From Cryomorphaceae bacterium (lineage in GTDB: Bacteria; Bacteroidota; Bacteroidia; Flavobacteriales_G; Salibacteraceae): a stretch of 5,295 nt of DNA. The DNA is taken from positions 1 to 5,295 of the forward strand of contig PXEK01000126.1 of NCBI GenBank assembly GCA_003564735.1, in the 5' to 3' direction. Each line of letters begins with the position of its first letter. Within the stretch, counting starts at the first letter, position 1. The notes under the pieces were generated by a model that was not told where the DNA came from, ran no database searches, and was given only the letters and a program-made list of their open reading frames with translations. The position numbers and the translations under genes are program-made. Positions 4,980 through 5,295 of this stretch are shown piece by piece.

Positions 4980-5295
4980 ATGAAAACACCGATACTTGAA
5001 AAGCATGCACTAACCCTGATTTTTTCTTCTTTCATTTTTTTTATATCCTCTCATGGTTTATCCCAAAGCGTAAATATTGCGCCGCTTGCCACTGTTACGG
5101 GCAGTGATTGCCGCACAGGGCCTTGCAGCGCCATAAATAATTTGAATTTTGGTAGTTGCGGCTCCCAGCAAATGTGGATCAGTACTTCCGGCCCTCCTTC
5201 ATCGGCAATTGGTGTTGATTGGATTGAGTGGAATTGGCCCACGCCACAGCGATTTGATGAAATGATTATTCATCATGCTAACGCTACTTCGAGAA
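4980..5295 (+). CDS. Secreted protein with N-terminal discoidin-like (F5/8 type C) domain, 3' end outside window
   Basis: The frame is open to the window edge, giving 105 residues and one extra base. Residues 1-28 are a Sec signal peptide: a charged start MKTPILEKH, a hydrophobic core LTLIFSSFIFFI and a likely cut at GLS|QS. The mature part (NIAPLATVTGSDC..., then MWISTS, WIEWNWPTPQRFDEMIIHH) has the order seen in discoidin or galactose-binding domains: an early N-A-A-T-S strand, a Trp-containing loop, then W-E-W-W-P-PQ-F-I-I. Such domains commonly bind glycans on secreted enzymes or adhesins. I infer that the complete protein is longer and may end in a T9SS sorting domain, which cannot be seen. 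ATG at 4980 is preferred; an in-frame ATG at 4944 would add MPFIFNILFQLL in front of the charged signal start. No Shine-Dalgarno sequence is present at either. Confidence 0.8.
   Translation, partial: MKTPILEKHALTLIFSSFIFFISSHGLSQSVNIAPLATVTGSDCRTGPCSAINNLNFGSCGSQQMWISTSGPPSSAIGVDWIEWNWPTPQRFDEMIIHHANATSR

Noticed and set aside
5051..5242. 63-codon minus-strand open frame at the right edge
   Set aside because: The + strand frame here has a good signal peptide and a recognisable discoidin-like pattern; the minus frame has neither.
1..5295. A new multi-gene defence or mobile system
   Set aside because: No transposase, integrase, toxin-antitoxin pair, CRISPR repeats or defence-type cluster is visible; the genes are separate housekeeping or envelope functions with normal intergenic gaps.

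Overview
The window looks like chromosomal DNA of a Bacteroidota member, most likely a flavobacterium. The evidence is a protein ending in SprB-type repeats and a type IX secretion (T9SS) sorting domain, a lipoprotein whose Cys is followed by Ser-Ser-Asp-Asp-Asp, a promoter matching the Bacteroidota TAnnTTTG -7 element, and the general lack of Shine-Dalgarno sequences before starts.

Layout. Bases 1-1056 (+) are the C-terminal 351 codons of a large secreted SprB-repeat protein whose start lies outside the window. A GC-rich hairpin flanked by an A-run and a T-run (1076-1108) separates it from a convergent gene at 1107-1721 (-), a DUF429 RNase H-fold predicted nuclease. Upstream of that, on the same strand, is a PQQ-dependent aldose-sugar dehydrogenase lipoprotein (1852-2973, -). 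A 227-bp divergent region with several dyad repeats leads to an iron-sulfur cryptochrome/photolyase of the PhrB (6-4) type (3201-4730, +). A 249-bp intergenic stretch with an inverted repeat, a pseudo-palindrome and short direct repeats follows. The window then ends inside a second secreted protein (4980 onward, +), with a signal peptide and a discoidin-like (F5/8 type C) domain.

How the genes relate. I see no multi-gene system with a shared biochemical purpose. The two minus-strand genes could be co-transcribed across a 130-bp gap, but each has its own upstream region and both share a 17/20 matching element. The photolyase appears to be monocistronic. The edge genes are separate cell-envelope or secreted proteins. 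No RNA genes, mobile elements or CRISPR arrays are visible. The observations most worth checking are the nested dyads ahead of the photolyase, the shared element ahead of the two minus-strand genes, and the repeat-rich control region ahead of the last gene.
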